The notes beneath the pieces were generated by a model. That model did no database searches, was not told where the DNA came from, and saw only the letters and a list, made by a program, of their open reading frames with translations. A stretch of DNA of 7,919 nucleotides from an uncultured Clostridia bacterium (lineage in GTDB: Bacteria > Bacillota > Clostridia > Lachnospirales > Lachnospiraceae). Where the stretch lies: the NCBI GenBank assembly GCA_946623485.1, contig CAMORF010000097.1, forward strand, positions 1 to 7,919, in the 5' to 3' direction. Every line of letters begins with the position of its first letter. The stretch's first letter is position 1. Below, piece after piece: positions 1-7,043 of this stretch. Made by a program: the position numbers and the translations under genes.

Positions 1-754
1 GCCAGACATGAACCGGAAACATCCCGGCCTTACATCCAAAACCGGTCAGAATGCAGACACCCGCCGCAAGAATCATTCCGGAATGCCCGGAAGCATTTGA
101 CACAGCCGCGTGAAGTGCGGAATAAGCCAGCGTTCCCGCCGCATGCTGCAGCAGCACCAGCCCCATGAACAGAACCAGGCCGCCGATGACTGCGATAAAC
201 AGGTACGTATACCCTGCCCTGAGCGCGCCAGGCGTTTCCTCATGCATCACCCAGGTAAAGCTGGTCAGGGACAGAATCTCAAAGAACAGGAATGTTGTCA
301 GCAGATCCCCGGAAAGCATCACGCCCTGTGTCGCGCCCAGCGTGAAAAGTACAAAAAGATAATACCGGCTCAGGTGCTCACGCTCATGCCGAAAGTATTC
401 CAGGGAAAATGTCGTCGTAAATGCCCACATCACTGAAGTAACAAGACTGTACGCAGCCCGGAACCCGTCCGCCTGAATCGACAGCCCGCCGGTAAATACA
501 TAGGGAATCTCCATCCTGAGAAGAGATACGCTCCTGCCTGCCCCGCTGCCGGCTGCGCCCTTGCCGGCGGAAAAAAGGGTTCCCGCGGCTCCGCCTTCCT
601 TCACGGTAAGCACGACGAGGAAAACCGAAAGAAGGAGCATCACCCAGGTGAATGCTGCTGCAAAAAGGTCTCTTCCTCTCTCGCTCTTTCGGGCAATCAG
701 ATAATCCATGATCCCGGCCGCGAAGGGCAGGAAAATCAATAACACAGGAAGCAT
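1..754 (-). CDS. NuoL/M/N-type antiporter subunit 4 (partial, C-terminus outside window)
   Basis: This is the first 251 residues of a proton- or sodium-conducting membrane subunit of the NuoL/M/N (MnhD/MbhH) family; the frame is still open at base 1. The ATG at 754-752 lies one base after the TAA of the preceding gene, with GGAGGAG inside that gene's end as ribosome binding site. The sequence is hydrophobic throughout. It carries the two most diagnostic channel residues: the TM5 glutamate E159 in FLFFEILSLTSF and the TM7 lysine K242 in GFGCKAGMFPVHVW. The stretch HEETPGALRAGYTYLF (171-186), followed by a Gly-rich membrane helix, is typical of the Mbh/Mbx-associated branch. A Gly/Ala/Ser-rich loop (about 59-74) sits between the first helices. 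Roughly half of a usual 480-500 residue protein is visible, so the TM8 and TM12 residues cannot be checked. It is the fourth paralogue in a row and presumably adds another channel to the same complex. Confidence 0.9.
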   Translation of the reverse strand, partial: MLPVLLIFLPFAAGIMDYLIARKSERGRDLFAAAFTWVMLLLSVFLVVLTVKEGGAAGTLFSAGKGAAGSGAGRSVSLLRMEIPYVFTGGLSIQADGFRAAYSLVTSVMWAFTTTFSLEYFRHEREHLSRYYLFVLFTLGATQGVMLSGDLLTTFLFFEILSLTSFTWVMHEETPGALRAGYTYLFIAVIGGLVLFMGLVLLQHAAGTLAYSALHAAVSNASGHSGMILAAGVCILTGFGCKAGMFPVHVW

Positions 755-755
755 C

Positions 756-2219
756 TTATATCACTCCTCCCGAAATCCGGGCCAGGAATCCCATGATGGG
801 ACCCGGATACACACCGATTGCAATGTCAACAACGGTAAACAGGATGATGGGCAGCATCATGCGCCAGCCCGGATCCGACAGGTTTGTATCCTTCCAACGA
901 TCCGTCCCAACCCCGGGGAAAAAAGCCCGGACGGAGACCGTCAGCGTATAGATGGAACACAGAAACGACGCGATGAGCAGGCTTACATCTCCGACATATC
1001 CCCATGCCGTCTGAGCCGCTCCCCCGGCCGTTAAAAGGTTCCATTTTGACACAAACCCTGCGAACAGGGGGATGCCGGACAGGGACATGGCGCCCAGCGT
1101 ATAGAAAAAGAATGTCAGGGGCATCTTCCGCCCCACCCCGTTGAGTTCATAGATATAATTCTTCTCCGCCTTATGGATAAATGCGCCTGCACACAGAAAC
1201 AGGCTCATCTTGATGATTCCATGGAACAGCATATGCGCCATCCCTGCCTGAAGCCCGGCCGGCGTCATCAGGAGAATCCCAAAGAGCATGTAACTCAGGT
1301 TACTGACAGTCGAGTAAGCCAGCCGCCGTTTGAAGTGCCGCTCTTTCAGCGCCCTGCCTGCAGCGTACAGAAGTGTTGCGCAGGCTGTCAGCAGTGCAAC
1401 GATCTGCGCCCAGGTTCCGCTGAGCCGCTCCGGGCTGAACACATACCAGGTCAGCCGGGTTACCGCGTAAACGCCCGAGTTCACGACTGCTACCGCATGC
1501 AGCAGGGCCGTGACCGGCGTCGGCGCGATCGTCGCAGAGGGAAGCCAGATATGGAAGGGAATCACCGCGGCCTTCACGCCAAACCCGAAGAACCCAAGCA
1601 GCCACAGAATCAGAACATAGTTCAGCCCAAGATCACTGTACAGATGCCCGCCCCACACAAAACCGCCTTCCGTAAACATCGTCATCACGACAACCGGAAG
1701 GAAGGCCATCGCCGCGCCGCCGATGACATAGGTTGCGTAGATTCTTCCTGCATACATGGATTCATGGTTCTGCTCATGAGTTACAAGCGGAAGCGTGACC
1801 AGAGACAGCATCTCGTAGAAGACATACATCGTCAGAAGATTCCCGGAAAACGCCACGCCAAGCGTCACGCCGTATGTCATGATATAAAACCCGAAGAAGC
1901 TGCTTTTATGAATCGCATTTTCCATGTATTCAAAAGCATACAGCGTGACGAACGGCCACATGGCGGAAACCATGCCCGCAAAAAGCAAGGCCGGACCGTC
2001 CGCACGGAAGGCAATGGCAAATCCCCGGGTAAAGGAATAAACCGTAAACTCGTCAACCGTTCCGCCTGCGATCACGCTCCAGACAATCACCGTGGTCAGG
2101 CATGCAATGAGTTCACAACAGATCCGCCTGCCGCGTTCTGTCATCTGTTTTCTCTCAAACAGGAAAATCCCTCCCACGACCGGAAGTAATATGCTGATTA
2201 TGATTCCTGCATTTCTCAT
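756..2219 (-). CDS. NuoL/M/N-type antiporter subunit 3
   Basis: A 487-residue integral membrane protein of the proton-conducting transporter family (NuoL/M/N, MnhD/MbhH), full length for the family. Visible channel residues are E136 in YVFYEMLSLVTLP (TM5), K216 in GFGVKAAVIPFHIWLP (TM7), H333 and K337 in FHGIIKMSLFLCAG (TM12), and K392 in GFVSKWN. The TM7-TM8 segment reads PTPVTALLHAVAVVNSGVYA. It has NuoL/MnhA-like spacing with a histidine (H241), and asparagine N247 where the two upstream paralogues have lysine. The start ATG at 2219-2217 has a modest AGG upstream (spacing 8). A 125-base spacer separates it from the previous gene, the longest gap inside the operon. It runs almost directly into the next paralogue. 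It probably forms one ion channel of the membrane arm; Na+ versus H+ cannot be read from sequence. Confidence 0.93.
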   Translation of the reverse strand: MRNAGIIISILLPVVGGIFLFERKQMTERGRRICCELIACLTTVIVWSVIAGGTVDEFTVYSFTRGFAIAFRADGPALLFAGMVSAMWPFVTLYAFEYMENAIHKSSFFGFYIMTYGVTLGVAFSGNLLTMYVFYEMLSLVTLPLVTHEQNHESMYAGRIYATYVIGGAAMAFLPVVVMTMFTEGGFVWGGHLYSDLGLNYVLILWLLGFFGFGVKAAVIPFHIWLPSATIAPTPVTALLHAVAVVNSGVYAVTRLTWYVFSPERLSGTWAQIVALLTACATLLYAAGRALKERHFKRRLAYSTVSNLSYMLFGILLMTPAGLQAGMAHMLFHGIIKMSLFLCAGAFIHKAEKNYIYELNGVGRKMPLTFFFYTLGAMSLSGIPLFAGFVSKWNLLTAGGAAQTAWGYVGDVSLLIASFLCSIYTLTVSVRAFFPGVGTDRWKDTNLSDPGWRMMLPIILFTVVDIAIGVYPGPIMGFLARISGGVI

Positions 2220-2224
2220 GTTCG

Positions 2225-2326
2225 CTACCTATCGATGCCTATCACACTTATCCCTGCACTCATCCTGCAGCATAAAAAACACTGCCTGAACCTGAAAGGC
2301 TTGAGAATCTCTGCAAGACGGCCCAT
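2225..2326 (-). other. Possible 33-codon ORF in the 125-base spacer between antiporter subunits 2 and 3
   Basis: The spacer 2220-2344 holds an open frame that nearly fills it. It starts at ATG 2326-2324, encodes a peptide beginning MGRLAEILKPFRFRQC, and ends with TAG five bases before the ATG of subunit 3. I do not recognise the peptide. It has several Cys and Arg residues and no clear membrane segment. The only upstream purine-rich sequence is a weak AGG, so translation is doubtful. It could act as a coupling peptide for subunit 3 or be chance. The spacer also has a weak imperfect hairpin at 2300-2317 and a T-run on the coding strand (2279-2274) that do not combine into a convincing terminator. 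Confidence 0.15.
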
Positions 2327-2344
2327 CACACCAGAGCCTGCTCT

Positions 2345-3793
2345 TCAGAACCCAAACATCTCCAGAATCTGCAGGCCCCAGATCCCCATCACCAGCGCGA
2401 CACCGCACAGAACCATCATGGGTACCGTCATCAATGCGTTCGGCTCTTCCTTTTCCACGGAAACAACTGCATCCTTTCCCGGGAAAAATGCCCTGAAGGC
2501 AACCGGAAACAGATACCCCGCAGTCAGCATCGCCGAAATCAACAGCACAACAACCGGAAGGACACTCAGGATCTTCATTCCGTCATCCGCAACATTCAGC
2601 GCAATCACCCATTTACTGAGGAAGCCGCCCATGGGCGGAATGCCCACCAGGGAGAGGGATGCGATCAGGAAGCACCACATGACTACCGGCATCTGACGTC
2701 CGACCCCGGCCAGCTCATCCACGCCGCGCTTTCCCAGCTTGTAAATGAACACGCCGGCGCACAGGAACAGGCAGCCCTTCGAAGCCGCATGGCTCATCAC
2801 ATGTAAAAGCGCGCCTTTGACACCGCCCTCTGACAGCAGGGAAAGTGCCAGCATGATGTAAGAGATCTGGCTGACCGTTGAATACGCCAGCCGTTTTTTC
2901 ATATTCTTCTGAAGAAATGCCATCATGGAGCCCATGAAGATTGTAAGCATCGCCAGAATCATCCAGGCATACTGCACGTAAGTCCCGCGGATAAAATCCG
3001 CGCCGACGCAATAATAGACTAGGCGGATCACTGCAATCACGCCTGCCTTCGCGATAATCCCGGACAAAAGCGCGGATGCCGGTGCCGGCGCAATGGGATG
3101 TGCAGTAGGCAGCCACCCATGCATCGGATACATACCTGCCTTCGTGCCAAAGCCGATGATCGCAACCATCACTGCCGCAAGAAGCACCTTCTCATGGCCT
3201 GCGGCTGCCGCCTTGTCCAGAAAACCTCCCAGGACAAAGGACTTTCCGGCCATGCCGTAGTAGTACACAAAGAACACGCCAAACAGGCCCATCAAAGCTC
3301 CGCCGATGGAATAAAACAGATACTTCAGGCCAGCCGAGACAGCCGCTTTCGTACGCTCATGCAACACAAGCGGAACTGTCGTCAGGGTTGCCATCTCAAA
3401 GGCAAGATACACCGTGGCCAGATTGTCCGCGGCACAGACCGCAATCAGAGCACCCAGGGAGACATAGAAGAACCCGAAAAACTGTGGAATGTCCTCTTCC
3501 ATCTTCATGTATTCCATGGAATAGAACGCTGCGCATGTATACAGAATCAGCACAGCCGCCAGGAAGAACCTTCCGACCGCATCCAGCGCAAAGGTAAGCG
3601 TCACATTCTCCGCAAAGGTAAGCAGTGTGATCCTCTCCCCGTACAGAATCGTAAGGACGCCCAGCACACAGCTGGCCACTGAGATCAACGCATATCTCAT
3701 GCACCGGCTCCGATAGGACCTGGCATGCGTGACAGAGGCCGCAATCCCTGCTATGACCGGAAACAGGATGGTACATACAATCAGCATTTTCAT
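2345..3793 (-). CDS. NuoL/M/N-type antiporter subunit 2 (MnhD/MbhH-like)
   Basis: A 482-residue polytopic membrane protein of the NuoL/M/N family. It has the full canonical set of channel residues: E133 in YLAFEMATLTTVPLVLHE (TM5), K218 in GFGTKAGMYPMHGWLPTAH (TM7), K249 in LLSGIIAKAGVIAV (TM8), H335 and K339 in SHAASKGCLFLCAG (TM12), and K394 in GFLSKW. The motif WLPTAHPIAPAPASALLSG matches the MnhD/MbhH consensus closely, making this the most typical antiporter in the cluster. The long start gives MKMLIV. An AGGGG lies only 3 bases from that first ATG but 9 bases from the in-frame ATG at codon 3 (3787-3785), so the shorter form may be the main product. A 37-base spacer with a strong hairpin separates it from subunit 1. 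The C-terminus is complete, ending in a hydrophobic helix like its paralogues. Confidence 0.94.
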   Translation of the reverse strand: MKMLIVCTILFPVIAGIAASVTHARSYRSRCMRYALISVASCVLGVLTILYGERITLLTFAENVTLTFALDAVGRFFLAAVLILYTCAAFYSMEYMKMEEDIPQFFGFFYVSLGALIAVCAADNLATVYLAFEMATLTTVPLVLHERTKAAVSAGLKYLFYSIGGALMGLFGVFFVYYYGMAGKSFVLGGFLDKAAAAGHEKVLLAAVMVAIIGFGTKAGMYPMHGWLPTAHPIAPAPASALLSGIIAKAGVIAVIRLVYYCVGADFIRGTYVQYAWMILAMLTIFMGSMMAFLQKNMKKRLAYSTVSQISYIMLALSLLSEGGVKGALLHVMSHAASKGCLFLCAGVFIYKLGKRGVDELAGVGRQMPVVMWCFLIASLSLVGIPPMGGFLSKWVIALNVADDGMKILSVLPVVVLLISAMLTAGYLFPVAFRAFFPGKDAVVSVEKEEPNALMTVPMMVLCGVALVMGIWGLQILEMFGF

Positions 3794-3796
3794 TTA

Positions 3797-3801
3797 CCCC
3801 T
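3797..3801 (-). promoter_or_regulatory. Ribosome binding site of antiporter subunit 2
   Basis: AGGGG on the coding strand lies 3 bases before ATG 3793-3791 and 9 bases before the second ATG at 3787-3785. Normal spacing favours the second ATG. The site follows the hairpin at 3804-3828 by two bases, so folding of that stem could affect ribosome access. Confidence 0.5.
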
Positions 3802-3803
3802 AT

Positions 3804-3828
3804 TCGTCTCCGCCTGACGCGGAGACGA
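3804..3828 (-). promoter_or_regulatory. Intergenic hairpin between antiporter subunits 1 and 2
   Basis: A perfect 10-bp inverted repeat: TCGTCTCCGC at 3804-3813 and GCGGAGACGA at 3819-3828, with a 5-base loop. It fills most of the 37-base spacer, starting two bases after the TAA of subunit 1 and ending two bases before the ribosome binding site of subunit 2. No T-run follows on the coding strand, so it is not a typical intrinsic terminator. A stabilising or processing stem, or a translation-modulating stem that sets subunit stoichiometry, fits better. The structure is directly visible; the role is inferred. Confidence 0.7.
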
Positions 3829-3830
3829 TC

Positions 3831-5345
3831 TTATAAAAACATTCCCAGCCCCTTATAGATTACATCGGAGATCATCCAGGAAAAGAGGCCGAGAAAAACG
3901 TTCAGCAGCGTCAGCACTTCTCCTGCAAGGAAAAAGCCGATCCGGCTCTTATCCAGGATGGGGCGTTTTCTTGCGGGTTCCTTCATGGATTGGTCAGGAT
4001 CGGAATAGATCCTGATCAAGGTCCGTATGAAATAAAGCGCATTCAGCAAGGAACTGACTCCGAGGGCCGCAAGCACCGTCAGGATTCTCCAATGGATCCC
4101 GCCCAGCACGGCAGCCTGGCCAAACATCAGCTTCGCGGAAAATCCTGCAAAAACAGGGATTCCGACCATCGACAAAGCCCCCACCGAAAATAGTGTCCCA
4201 GCAAGGGGATCCCTCCTTGCGCTTCCCTGGAGAGCATGGAATTTCAGACTGTCCCCTGAAACCTCGGCCAGGTAAGGCGCAGTCAGAAACAGAAGGCTCT
4301 TGGTAAGCGCATGCGCCAGGATCTGGAACATTGCCGCCGCAAACCCTGCCACTGTCCCGAGGCCGATTCCCATATAGATATATCCGATCTGGGCAGCGGA
4401 GGAAAAAGCAATCATACGGTTGACGGTAGAGGCGTGCATCGCACTGATGGAGCCGACTACCATGCCGCAGATCCCAAGCACAAACAGGATCTGAAAGATC
4501 GGCGTTTTCTCAATCACATGGATTCCGATGGCACGGTAATAGATCTTGAAGAGCAGGAAGATGTACGATTTGGACACCAGCGCGCTCAGTACCGCCCCGG
4601 ATGTCGGCGTTGCCCACCCATAGGTATCCGGCATCCAGAAATAAAACGGGAACAGGCCGCTCTTGATGGAGATCCCGATCGTCATGATGCCGATCGCCAT
4701 TGAGATGGCAGGAACCGCAGCAGGGTCCCTGACGATTTCTGTCAGGCTCTCCCGCATCGGAATCATCAGCAGATGTCCTGATATGTCATACAGAAGGACG
4801 ATTCCCATCAGGAACAGACCGCTTCCCATCAGATTCAGGATCATATACCTGACCGCCGCCAGCGTCGTCCTTCCGATCTCCCGGACAATCAGGATCCCGC
4901 AGCTGGTAAGGGTCATGATCTCCAGGAACACATACCCCGTAAACACGTCATTGGTCCACGCCATGGCCATGAGCGCTGCAGTCATCAGGTTCAGGACACT
5001 GAAATACAGGTTGATCTTGCTCTCATCCATATCCTTGCGGATAAAATGATATCCTGCCGTTACGCTGCAAAGAAGCACGACCGAAAACAGCAGCGCGATC
5101 AGCGCCTCAAGGCTTCCGGCCCGGATCTCATTTCCCCAGGGAGCGGGGAATTCCCCCATCGGGTATGTGAAGGAGGATCCTGTCTTCAATGTATAGCCAA
5201 GCACGCAGGCGTTCATGGCAGTCAGGACAGATTCATATGCAATTGTGTAATTCCTCGCCGCCTTTGCCTTCAGCATCATGCACAAAGGTCCTGAGAACAG
5301 GCTCAGCACCACGGTAAACAACGGGAAATTCCATATAAAGTTCAT
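3831..5345 (-). CDS. NuoL/M/N-type antiporter subunit 1 (divergent)
   Basis: A 504-residue polytopic membrane protein of the NuoL/M/N proton-conducting family, the most divergent of the four. Channel residues are present: E142 in GYVFLEIMTLTSCG (TM5), K228 in GISIKSGLFPFYFWMPD (TM7), K259 in VLSALVSKSYIFLLF (TM8), H345 and K349 in AHALTKSLLFLTAP (TM12), and K405 in GFSAKLMF. The TM7 motif has Tyr235 where most relatives have His (PFH.W), and continues WMPDTYGWATPTSG, closer to NuoN or the Mbx-type H subunit than to plain MnhD. The ATG at 5345 overlaps the mnhC stop by four bases (ATGA), with AAGGA six bases upstream, so the start is secure. It follows the NuoK-like MnhC directly, the position of mbhH/mbxH. 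It probably forms the antiporter channel next to the MnhB/C/F/G core. Confidence 0.92.
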   Translation of the reverse strand: MNFIWNFPLFTVVLSLFSGPLCMMLKAKAARNYTIAYESVLTAMNACVLGYTLKTGSSFTYPMGEFPAPWGNEIRAGSLEALIALLFSVVLLCSVTAGYHFIRKDMDESKINLYFSVLNLMTAALMAMAWTNDVFTGYVFLEIMTLTSCGILIVREIGRTTLAAVRYMILNLMGSGLFLMGIVLLYDISGHLLMIPMRESLTEIVRDPAAVPAISMAIGIMTIGISIKSGLFPFYFWMPDTYGWATPTSGAVLSALVSKSYIFLLFKIYYRAIGIHVIEKTPIFQILFVLGICGMVVGSISAMHASTVNRMIAFSSAAQIGYIYMGIGLGTVAGFAAAMFQILAHALTKSLLFLTAPYLAEVSGDSLKFHALQGSARRDPLAGTLFSVGALSMVGIPVFAGFSAKLMFGQAAVLGGIHWRILTVLAALGVSSLLNALYFIRTLIRIYSDPDQSMKEPARKRPILDKSRIGFFLAGEVLTLLNVFLGLFSWMISDVIYKGLGMFL

Positions 5346-5722
5346 CGGTCTTCCTTCTCATGCTTTGACAGCACATAGATCTCGTCAAGATCCAGAGTAT
5401 GGTAGCGCTTGTACAGACGCACGGTAAGTGCAAGCATGACAGCCGTTACGGATACGGATACCACGATTCCGGTCAGGACCAGACCTGCCGGTACCGGATT
5501 GATATAGGCAGCCGGATCCGTCACGCCATTTTCAACGATGGGAGCCTTCCTGCCCCGTATGTAGCCCATGGAGGCAAGCAGCAGGAACACACCGGTATCC
5601 ATGATATTCATGCCGATCAGCTTCTTGATCAGGTTCCTGTGGAACAGAAGCGTCGTAAAGCCAATGCCGAACAGGATCACTGCGGCCGCTTCCTCATAAT
5701 TGCTCAGAAGATGCTGGATCAT
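5342..5722 (-). CDS. mnhC: MnhC/MrpC (MbhG)-type subunit, NuoK-like
   Basis: A 126-residue protein with three expected membrane helices, of the MnhC/MbhG family, homologous to NuoK of complex I. The signature FHRNLIKKLIGMNIMDTGVF (27-46) matches the family's second helix region, with an acidic residue D42 inside the membrane. INPVPAGLVLTGIVVSVSVT (74-93) matches the conserved NP.P.aLvLTaIVi third-helix motif. The C-terminal tail is charged and cytosolic. In Mrp and Mbh complexes this subunit is part of the small-subunit bundle that links the antiporter channels. The length is typical. The start ATG (5722-5720) overlaps the stop of the MnhB-type gene as ATGA, with GGGAGGG upstream, and the end overlaps the first antiporter gene the same way, so the three are translationally coupled. 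Confidence 0.93.
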   Translation of the reverse strand: MIQHLLSNYEEAAAVILFGIGFTTLLFHRNLIKKLIGMNIMDTGVFLLLASMGYIRGRKAPIVENGVTDPAAYINPVPAGLVLTGIVVSVSVTAVMLALTVRLYKRYHTLDLDEIYVLSKHEKEDR

Positions 5723-6723
5723 GATTTTTTCTTCCCTCCCGGTCTCTTCCTTCGTTTCGATGAAAAGCTTTCATAGTCCACATCCATGCCGATGCTTCCA
5801 CGCCGAAACAGGCTGTAGAAACCAAACATGGTGACGCTTACAACAAGTCCCACAGCAATATCCAAAGGAAGGATCATGCCGCCGGACAGGATTGCGCCGG
5901 GAGTTCCCTTCGGGATATGGCTTTCCAGCCCGTTTGCGCCCATGAAAAAGACATACCCCTTCGCAAAAGCGTAAAACGCGAGGGATACGAAGGTGATCAT
6001 GTTGCACAGCTTCAGGGTCAGGAAACGGTCTGCGGTTTTCATGCCGAACGCAGCAGAAAACAGGATCATCCCGGCACCGATCACGGCACCGCCCGAAAAG
6101 CCTCCGCCGGGGGAATTCTGCCCGTTCAGCAGAATATAGATTCCATACAGCAGGATGCAGGGGAGCAGTATGCGTCCGATCAACGGCAGGATCGCATCCT
6201 TCGACAGGTCATAATAGGTGTCACTGCGGATCGTATAATAATCCTCATAGCCTGTCCGCTGGTTTTTCCGGTCTATTCTGAGGAGAATCATGACACAGAT
6301 CAGCGCGGTGAACAGCACATGGGACTCTCCAAGCGTATCAAATGCCCTGTAATCCAGGATCATCCCGGACACGATGTTGACCGCTCCCGTCTCCTCGATG
6401 CCTTTTTCCACATACCGGCTGACCACCTCTGTCGCCCGGGGATTCTCAGCACCGTACCTTGGCAGAAGGGAAATGGTATAAAGCAGGACGCAGGACAGGC
6501 TGATGCAGGAAATGATCGCGACCGCCAGATAGATCTTCCGGAAGCGTTTCCTGACTCTTTCCACACTCTCCTGAACCTTGGGGTCCTTTTCGAGCCGGTG
6601 AATCTTTTCCTGTGAGATTTTCTTGCGCGCTTCCCGGTCCTGATCTTCCCTGGTTGAAGTATCGAGCAGATCCTCCAGCGGATCAGTCTCCCCCTCGATC
6701 CAGGATCTCAGCAATTCTTTCAT
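5719..6723 (-). CDS. mnhB: Fused MbhE-MnhB (MbhF) subunit with charged N-terminal extension
   Basis: A 334-residue protein, about twice the usual MnhB length, made of three parts. Residues 1-63 are a highly charged, soluble, probably helical extension. Residues about 64-150 match the MbhE / MnhA-C-terminal domain: a membrane helix (64-86), then GAVNIVSGMILDYRAFDTLG (113-132; motif DYRAFDTLGE at 124-133) and a second helix. Residues about 160-310 are an MnhB domain with the signature NGQNSPGGGFSGG (200-212) and three further helices. The tail is strongly basic (KRRKRPGGKKKS). In archaeal Mbh these are two genes (mbhE, mbhF); in Mrp the first domain is the end of MnhA. The fusion fixes both next to each other in the membrane. 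The start ATG shares one base with the upstream TGA, with AAGGAG ahead of it. No frameshift is apparent. Confidence 0.9.
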   Translation of the reverse strand: MKELLRSWIEGETDPLEDLLDTSTREDQDREARKKISQEKIHRLEKDPKVQESVERVRKRFRKIYLAVAIISCISLSCVLLYTISLLPRYGAENPRATEVVSRYVEKGIEETGAVNIVSGMILDYRAFDTLGESHVLFTALICVMILLRIDRKNQRTGYEDYYTIRSDTYYDLSKDAILPLIGRILLPCILLYGIYILLNGQNSPGGGFSGGAVIGAGMILFSAAFGMKTADRFLTLKLCNMITFVSLAFYAFAKGYVFFMGANGLESHIPKGTPGAILSGGMILPLDIAVGLVVSVTMFGFYSLFRRGSIGMDVDYESFSSKRRKRPGGKKKS

Positions 6724-7043
6724 CAGGCCTTCTCTCCTTCGTTGCTCTGTTCTTTCTCCGGAAGCTCTCTCTCTTCCATCTCATCCGCCGGGTCATGTTC
6801 ATCCTCCCTGCGGATCTTCTTCAGTGTCATCAGAAACAGGATCCCGCTGACACCCGCACCGACTGCCGCCTCCGTGATCCCCAGGTCCGGGCTCTCCATC
6901 AGGATCCACACAACCGCCATGACAAAGCTGTAGGCCATAAAGGTGATCACGGACTGCAGGAGATCCGTGATGATATTGACGGAAACAGCGCAGATAATCA
7001 GGATCACGAGCAGAAGGATGGTCAGAATCTCTCTATGTGTCAT
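6723..7043 (-). CDS. mbhD: DUF4040 / MbhD-type subunit
   Basis: A 106-residue protein of the DUF4040 family (MbhD, equal to part of the MnhA C-terminal region and distantly NuoJ-like). Three hydrophobic helices cover residues about 6-75. The family hallmark is ESPDLGITEAAVGAGVSG (50-67), including the conserved membrane glutamate E58. After KKIRRE the last 30 residues are a very acidic hydrophilic tail that most family members lack or keep short. The ATG overlaps the mnhG stop as ATGA, with AGGAGGG seven bases upstream. It is followed by the MbhE-MnhB fusion with a one-base overlap, so the two pieces of an MnhA C-terminus are encoded side by side. Its role is as part of the ion-translocating bundle of the membrane arm. 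Confidence 0.92.
   Translation of the reverse strand: MTHREILTILLLVILIICAVSVNIITDLLQSVITFMAYSFVMAVVWILMESPDLGITEAAVGAGVSGILFLMTLKKIRREDEHDPADEMEERELPEKEQSNEGEKA

Noticed and set aside
1173..2189. 338-codon plus-strand open frame opposite antiporter subunit 3
   Set aside because: It lies wholly antisense to a clear membrane-protein gene, has a Lys/His/Arg/Gln-rich composition typical of reverse-complemented hydrophobic codons, and shows no domain or ribosome binding site.
2274..2317. Intrinsic terminator in the spacer between antiporter subunits 2 and 3
   Set aside because: The hairpin at 2300-2317 is short and bulged, and the T-run lies about 20 bases beyond it rather than directly after the stem.
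3098..3682. 194-codon plus-strand open frame opposite antiporter subunit 2
   Set aside because: Same shadow composition; it is fully covered by a gene with all family motifs.
5917..6615. 232-codon plus-strand open frame opposite the MbhE-MnhB fusion
   Set aside because: Antisense shadow with no recognisable features; the minus-strand frame has both family signatures.
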